Shown piece after piece: positions 58,883-62,783 of a stretch of DNA of 62,783 nucleotides. The position numbers and the translations under genes were made by a program. The DNA comes from a virus. The stretch is taken from the IMG/VR virus record IMGVR_UViG_3300017963_000290, positions 1 through 62,783 of that record; one strand, given 5' to 3'. Positions within the stretch are counted from its first letter, which is position 1, and the number at the start of each line of letters is the position of its first letter. The notes beneath the pieces are model-generated. The model saw nothing but the letters and a program-made list of their open reading frames with translations, made no database searches and had not been told where the DNA came from.

Positions 58883-60428
58883 ACACACCCCCTATCTGTA
58901 CGGTATGACTGACTTGTGCCCTGACAATGTGCTTGACGGCAAGGGGGTTATTGTGCATCCGGTCAGGCTTGGGCACAACCCGGACGACTTTTCTTCTGTG
59001 GATTACAGCGACCGGCGTGAGACCATGATCTGCCGACCGCAGCACGGATGGGGAAACGAGGGCACGCTTCCCATCGAGCCGTACATGCCGTACTACTTGC
59101 AGCGCATGAGAAACTTTGTTTCAGGATCCAAAGGGGTCAACATCTGGATTGCTTGGAACGAGCCCAACCACAGCCAAGAAAGGCCAAACGGCCAGATCAT
59201 CTCCCCGAGTTATGCAGCGACGTCCTACTTGGACATCCGAGACGTGATCCGTTCTCTGCCAGGACACGATGATGACCTTGTGCTTGTCGGCGCGATCGCT
59301 CCCTGGAACATTGAAACCGGCGACTGGCTAGAGTACATGCAAGCCGTTTATGCACAGCTTCCCACAGCCTACGTTGATGGCATAGCCCTACATGCCTACA
59401 CCCACGGAGCGCATCCTGATCTGATCTTTTCGATGGAAGTTCAGCACGGTTGGCTGTGGCACTTTCGGACCTACCAGCAACAGATCAATGTGGGTATCCC
59501 TGACCGTTTCAAAGATCGGCCTATCTACATCACAGAGACGAATCAAGGCGATGGGCCTTGGCTGGACTATAACAACGGATGGGCGCAGAATGCGTACCTG
59601 GAAATTGACGACTGGAATCGCGCCGGAGAGCCGACGATCCGATCGCTGGTCCTCTATCGGTGGGCCTTTGATCAATGGAAGATTCAGGATAAGGACGGCG
59701 TAAAAGCCGATCTGCACACCGCAATGGAACACGAGTACACATGGACCGGCTGGACCCCGCCGGATCCCCCGGAGGACAACATGCTAGAGAATCACAGTTT
59801 TGAGGGTGGATGGTACAATCAAACTCCTGACGGAATCCTTGTGTTGCCGGAAGGCTGGTTTGCAGAGTATCAAGAGGGAGACGACCCGTACAAACGACCT
59901 GAGATCAAGCCCAACCAGGAGTTTGTCACGGACGGCACGCACAGTATCCGCTCCTTTCCGCCAGAGCACAGCCGGGCCTTTTCGGGCATCTGTCAAGACG
60001 TCGACGTGGAGCCTGGACAGTGGTATAGGCTCTCCGCTGATGTACGCATAGAAAGCAAGCCGAGCGGTGAGCTTACAGCGTTTGTCGGAATACAGCCGTG
60101 GGGCGGGTCAATTTTCGAGCGCCAAATGATCTGGGGGAAAGAGACCAGGCTGTTGGATGAGTTCCAACAGATCGAGGCCTATGTACAGGCGTTCGGCGGG
60201 CGCATCCGGGTTGCCTTGGGATCAACCAACAAATGGGCCAGCAAGAACAACACAACTTGGTGGGACAACGCCAAACTGGAGCCTTGGGAGTGCGACGGCG
60301 GCACGGAACCCCCCGTAGATCCCCCCGAGCCCGGAGAGTGTAGCGCGCTGACCTATGCCGAAACGGTGGCGGCAGTGGAGCAAGGCGTCAAGGGCGCGCT
60401 AGAGGGGTTGTGTATCCGCCTGGAGTAA
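58872..60428 (+). CDS. Clan GH-A glycoside hydrolase with C-terminal carbohydrate-binding module (518 aa)
   Basis: Residues 1 to about 260 form a GH-A TIM barrel: AWNEPN with the acid/base Glu97, HAYTHG, and YITETNQG with the nucleophile Glu222, in the GH39/GH5 style. A linker (PPDPPED) leads to a CBM-like beta-sandwich (about 275-470; NHSFEGGWYNQTPDG). A short Pro-rich stretch and helix end it. No signal peptide. Virion-bound depolymerase is likely. Starts inside the LamG gene. Confidence 0.8.
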   Translation: MDTRHTPYLYGMTDLCPDNVLDGKGVIVHPVRLGHNPDDFSSVDYSDRRETMICRPQHGWGNEGTLPIEPYMPYYLQRMRNFVSGSKGVNIWIAWNEPNHSQERPNGQIISPSYAATSYLDIRDVIRSLPGHDDDLVLVGAIAPWNIETGDWLEYMQAVYAQLPTAYVDGIALHAYTHGAHPDLIFSMEVQHGWLWHFRTYQQQINVGIPDRFKDRPIYITETNQGDGPWLDYNNGWAQNAYLEIDDWNRAGEPTIRSLVLYRWAFDQWKIQDKDGVKADLHTAMEHEYTWTGWTPPDPPEDNMLENHSFEGGWYNQTPDGILVLPEGWFAEYQEGDDPYKRPEIKPNQEFVTDGTHSIRSFPPEHSRAFSGICQDVDVEPGQWYRLSADVRIESKPSGELTAFVGIQPWGGSIFERQMIWGKETRLLDEFQQIEAYVQAFGGRIRVALGSTNKWASKNNTTWWDNAKLEPWECDGGTEPPVDPPEPGECSALTYAETVAAVEQGVKGALEGLCIRLE

Positions 60429-60431
60429 CGC

Positions 60432-60791
60432 ATGAACGCATCGCAGCAGTCGAGGGGAACGTCAGAGATCACAATGCTGGCCCAAAAGGCGATCGATCAG
60501 CAATCGCGTGTCTGCCAAGAGCGGATGGGGCGGCTCAGTGACCGGCTCAATCAAGTAGCGCGGGACGTAGACGAAGCGAGGCAGGGATTGGGAGACTTGG
60601 CAGAGGTGGTCAGCAAAGGGACCGAAAAGCAAGCGGAGCAAATGACGGCGCTTTTGGTCGCAGTGGAGCATGCCAACACGGAAAACAAGACACGATGGTC
60701 ATTCTTTCGCGTGTTCTCAGGCGTGATCGCCGCGCTCGGGGCTCTGTCTGGGATGGCAGGGCTCTTGATCTCGCTCTTGAATCGTCCGTAA
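60432..60791 (+). CDS. Coiled-coil protein with C-terminal membrane helix (119 aa)
   Basis: Long coiled-coil (residues about 15-85), then one or two hydrophobic helices (FFRVFSGVIAALGALSGMAGLLISLL). The plan suits a holin-like or tail-anchoring protein; at the end of the structural operon a lysis role is possible but unproven. Confidence 0.6.
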   Translation: MNASQQSRGTSEITMLAQKAIDQQSRVCQERMGRLSDRLNQVARDVDEARQGLGDLAEVVSKGTEKQAEQMTALLVAVEHANTENKTRWSFFRVFSGVIAALGALSGMAGLLISLLNRP

Positions 60792-60795
60792 CCCT

Positions 60796-60810
60796 TATTA
60801 TAGATCTAAA
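60796..60810. repeat. Half-copy of the dispersed inverted repeat
   Basis: TTATAGATCTAAAAT matches the right arm of copies 1 and 2. No left arm is present. It lies right before the terminator at the end of the structural operon. Confidence 0.5.
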
Positions 60811-60813
60811 ATG

Positions 60814-60850
60814 AAAAGAGCCCTTGCCGGTCATCGGCAAGGGCTCTTTT
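60814..60850. terminator. Bidirectional terminator between convergent operons
   Basis: AAAAGAGCCCTTGCCG pairs perfectly with CGGCAAGGGCTCTTTT (16 bp), with A-tract on the left and T-tract on the right, so it works both ways. Confidence 0.85.
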
Positions 60851-60863
60851 GCTTGGGTGATGT

Positions 60864-61193
60864 CTAGTACTCGTAAAATATCTCAAACCGATCGTTTGGC
60901 CTGGTATGGTTCAATCGATCGCGTTCGTGCTTGCAAGATTCAAAAGACTCAGAAAACCACATGTTAGCGTACAATGGGAACCACGTGGTAAGCATATACT
61001 CTACAGAAGAGCCCTTGCCGGATGCATGATCATCGTAGTTGGGCGGTTCTCTATCTGGGCGGATCTCGCTATACAATGCCGCAAGCTTGCACCATGCATC
61101 TTGTGCGTCAAGGTTCGCATGCTTGTAATGTGAGACGATCGCCTTGATGTCGTCCGTGTGTTGGCCCTTGGTTTGCTCTACCCAATATGGCAT
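60864..61193 (-). CDS. Hypothetical protein (109 aa)
   Basis: ATG 61193 follows ACACACACGAAAGGAA, the same leader as the J-domain gene; the in-frame ATG upstream is in the promoter. Helical and charged, with no motif. Its promoter-leader is nearly identical to that of the J-domain gene at 18796-18840. Confidence 0.7.
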   Translation of the reverse strand: MPYWVEQTKGQHTDDIKAIVSHYKHANLDAQDAWCKLAALYSEIRPDREPPNYDDHASGKGSSVEYMLTTWFPLYANMWFSESFESCKHERDRLNHTRPNDRFEIFYEY

Positions 61194-61236
61194 CGTTTTT
61201 TCCTTTCGTGTGTGTGTTCTCATTTCCCCCAAGGCC

Positions 61237-61281
61237 ATTGTACCACACAACCCCATGCTAGTCGATGGGACTTGGGTACTA
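61237..61281 (-). promoter_or_regulatory. Palindrome-type promoter for the 61193 gene
   Basis: Leftward: TAGTAC-CCAA-GTCCCA (61281-61266), -35 TCGACT (61265-61260, poor), 17-bp spacer, -10 TGTGG-TACAAT (core 61242-61237). Confidence 0.75.
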
Positions 61282-61293
61282 ACTTTTTGTCAC

Positions 61294-61367
61294 TAGTACC
61301 CTAGTACTATGTGTAAAATGTTTGTAACCCTAGTACCATTCCATGCATGGTGGTTACGTGGTACAAT
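61294..61367 (+). promoter_or_regulatory. Palindrome-type promoter with two operators for the repeat-protein gene
   Basis: A perfect TAGTAC-CCTA-GTACTA (61294-61309) and, 29 bp on, a weak TGTAAC-CCTA-GTACCA (61323-61338) that abuts -35 TTCCAT (61339-61344); 17-bp spacer; -10 CGTGG-TACAAT (core 61362-61367). Followed by TCACACGAAAGG. Confidence 0.75.
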
Positions 61368-61411
61368 GGTTCTAGCGTTTGATAGGTTCAATCACACGAA
61401 AGGAAAAAACG

Positions 61412-62783
61412 ATGTTGACGGTAAAGGATCTGAAACGATTTTGCGGACGTGGTTATGCGCTCAAGAACATTGGGCGTAAGGTGTTTTGGTTCAAGGATCC
61501 CGAGAACGGATTGGCGCCGTTCTGGAGTGATGGTAGCATGACCATCTTTTCAGATGCCCCAAGCACGATCAAGCGTCGGGCGGAGGATCCGGCAAAGTGG
61601 CCCAAGTTGCCCCAGACGATCGCGCGGTTTTTGCCCAAGTTGATCAAGTCACTTACGCCGATCATGGTCGGGGCGCTCAAGAGCGAGACGGACGATATCT
61701 CCCATCTTTTGATGCTTGTCGATGCCGATGAGCAAGTCCACTTTTTGGATGCCCGACGCATTGCCATGGTGCTTGCATCGGATGACCCAGAAACGACGAT
61801 CGCAGATCTCGAGTTTTTGACCGAAAACAAGGGCAAGGGCAAACCGATCCTTGTGAGAATCAACAAGCAAACCCGGGCGATCGTTGCGCAATGCGCGATC
61901 ACGGGTGATTTTGAGTTTGATTCCCCTCACACTTATGTCTTTGCCGATGAGGCCGGCGCGGATGAGACCGGCGCGGATGAGACCGACGCCGATGAGACCG
62001 ACGCCGATGAGACCGACGCCGATGAGGCCGACGCCGATGAGACCGACGCCGATGAGACCGACGCCGATGAGACCGACGCCGATGAGACCGACGCCGATGA
62101 GACCCCAGAAGAACCATGGTGCACCGCAGACGATGCCCCAAGGCCCAAGCTTAAGGTCTGGAGAGCGATCAAATCTTACCCACGTTTCACACTTGACGAT
62201 GACGGGTACACTCTGTATACCGGGGCGATCAATCCCACCATGTATCAAGCAAAAACGCGCAAGTTTGAGTATAAGCCGGGGCGGGGCGGGTTTGCACATT
62301 CGATTTATGGATTGGTTGAAACGACCAACCATTTTGACGGGGCGGATGCCGACGCGATCGGTAACCCGTTCCAATTCTCTTGGGACGATTGGAGCGAGTA
62401 TACCTCAAGTCCAGAGTATACCCGTGGTCCTACGATGGGTGTCTGGTACATGGCCGATCGTGAAAATGGTCCCACGGATACGGATTGGGCATATGCGGAT
62501 GAGTTGGCACGTCAAGAACGGGTGATCGGTCTTTTGCTCATTGCCAAGCTTGCCGATGGTAGCATTTGGGGATACTTTTTGCCGGGGCGATCGCCAGATG
62601 TGCGCGATACGATGTGGGCCTACAAAACCAAGATCAAGGGCGCAAGCAAGACCAAGGCCAAGCCCGAGGCCGATGAGCCCGAGGCCGATGAGCCCGAGGC
62701 CGATGAGCCCGAGGCCGATGAGCCCGAGGCCGATGAGCCCGAGGCCGATGAGCCCGAGGCCGATGAGCCCGAGGCCGATGAGC
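61412..62783 (+). CDS. Large acidic protein with two pentad repeat tracts (partial; continues at 2)
   Basis: ATG 61412 follows AAAGGAAAAAACG. About 457 codons here plus about 52 after the junction, fewer if ends overlap. Residues 1-175 form a folded domain (GYALKNIGRKVFWF, a VDADEQVHFLD segment). Then a tract of ADETD pentads (178-231), a second folded domain (about 240-415, including YMADRENGPTDTDWAYADELARQERV), and a PEADE tract to the end. The two tracts use different 15-bp units. Not a family I recognise. The acidic repeats may mimic DNA or bind metal ions; that is inference. Confidence 0.75.
   Translation, partial: MLTVKDLKRFCGRGYALKNIGRKVFWFKDPENGLAPFWSDGSMTIFSDAPSTIKRRAEDPAKWPKLPQTIARFLPKLIKSLTPIMVGALKSETDDISHLLMLVDADEQVHFLDARRIAMVLASDDPETTIADLEFLTENKGKGKPILVRINKQTRAIVAQCAITGDFEFDSPHTYVFADEAGADETGADETDADETDADETDADEADADETDADETDADETDADETDADETPEEPWCTADDAPRPKLKVWRAIKSYPRFTLDDDGYTLYTGAINPTMYQAKTRKFEYKPGRGGFAHSIYGLVETTNHFDGADADAIGNPFQFSWDDWSEYTSSPEYTRGPTMGVWYMADRENGPTDTDWAYADELARQERVIGLLLIAKLADGSIWGYFLPGRSPDVRDTMWAYKTKIKGASKTKAKPEADEPEADEPEADEPEADEPEADEPEADEPEADEPEADE
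61943..62104 (+). repeat. 15-bp tandem repeat, ADETD tract
   Basis: About ten copies of a 15-bp unit (GCCGATGAGACCGAC in coding phase) plus a 4-codon partial, with a few synonymous and Gly/Ala variants at the left end. It is distinct from the PEADE unit though both encode acidic pentads. Confidence 0.9.
62663..62783 (+). repeat. 15-bp tandem repeat (PEADE-coding), right part
   Basis: Eight perfect copies plus one base of the unit that also fills 1-124; the contig ends inside it. Confidence 0.95.

Noticed and set aside
61649-62374. Long minus-strand open frame over the ADETD repeat
   Set aside because: It is the reverse reading of a 15-bp repeat whose length is a multiple of three, so it stays open for trivial reasons; no promoter or ribosome site.
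61943-62783. CRISPR-like repeat array
   Set aside because: Repeats are 15 bp, contiguous, in frame and without spacers; no Cas genes.
1-62783. Global reassignment of TAG or TGA
   Set aside because: Both codons end many genes at exact ATGA/TGATG overlaps and before terminators, so they act as stops in general; only three internal exceptions were seen.

Overview
The window is a nearly complete, probably circular or circularly permuted tailed-phage genome (Caudoviricetes, siphovirus-like: long tape measure, tail tube protein, frameshifted tail assembly chaperone, no sheath protein seen). Both contig ends lie inside one 15-bp tandem repeat that encodes the acidic C-terminus of a single protein: the gene starts at 61412, runs off the right end and finishes at 160. 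The host is bacterial (sigma70-like promoters, GAAAGGAG-type Shine-Dalgarno sites, ATG/GTG starts). Several LamG modules and two glycoside hydrolases suggest a host coated in polysaccharide. I cannot name the host. I saw no integrase, DNA polymerase, tRNA gene, CRISPR array or classical endolysin.

Layout. 1-910: end of the repeat-protein gene, then two small genes. 1175-5303 (minus): a ParB/DUF4417 fusion protein and a group of membrane proteins. 5390-18655 (minus): the replication block, with a degenerate nuclease-like protein, a DnaG-type primase, a ribbon-helix-helix-like protein, an SF2 helicase, a probable Fe-S DinG/XPD-like helicase and many small zinc-ribbon proteins. 18848-26384 (plus): an accessory block of about twenty small, tightly overlapping genes (J-domain protein, GIY-YIG-like protein, winged-helix protein, zinc ribbons) with two genes that look broken by stop codons. 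26427-31845: terminases, portal and MuF-like protein. 32061-60791: structural genes in an unusual order. Tail-fibre-like LamG and glycosidase genes precede the prohead protease and major capsid. Then come two beta-helix paralogues, a glycosyltransferase-sulfotransferase fusion, connectors, a tail tube protein with a beta-propeller, chaperones, tape measure, distal tail proteins and a second glycosidase. 60864-62783: two divergent genes next to the repeat.

Regulation is the most striking part. At least a dozen promoters share an extended -10 (TGTGGTACAAT). Most have a poor -35 with a 16-bp imperfect palindrome, TAGTAC-N4-GTACTA, abutting it. The few promoters without the palindrome have TTGACA or a close match. 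This is the pattern of a phage regulon under positive control. A second dispersed inverted repeat (AAATTTAGATC...GATCTAAATTT) marks operon boundaries and twice carries the palindrome beside it. Three genes contain in-frame stop codons that look like nonsense lesions or readthrough sites.
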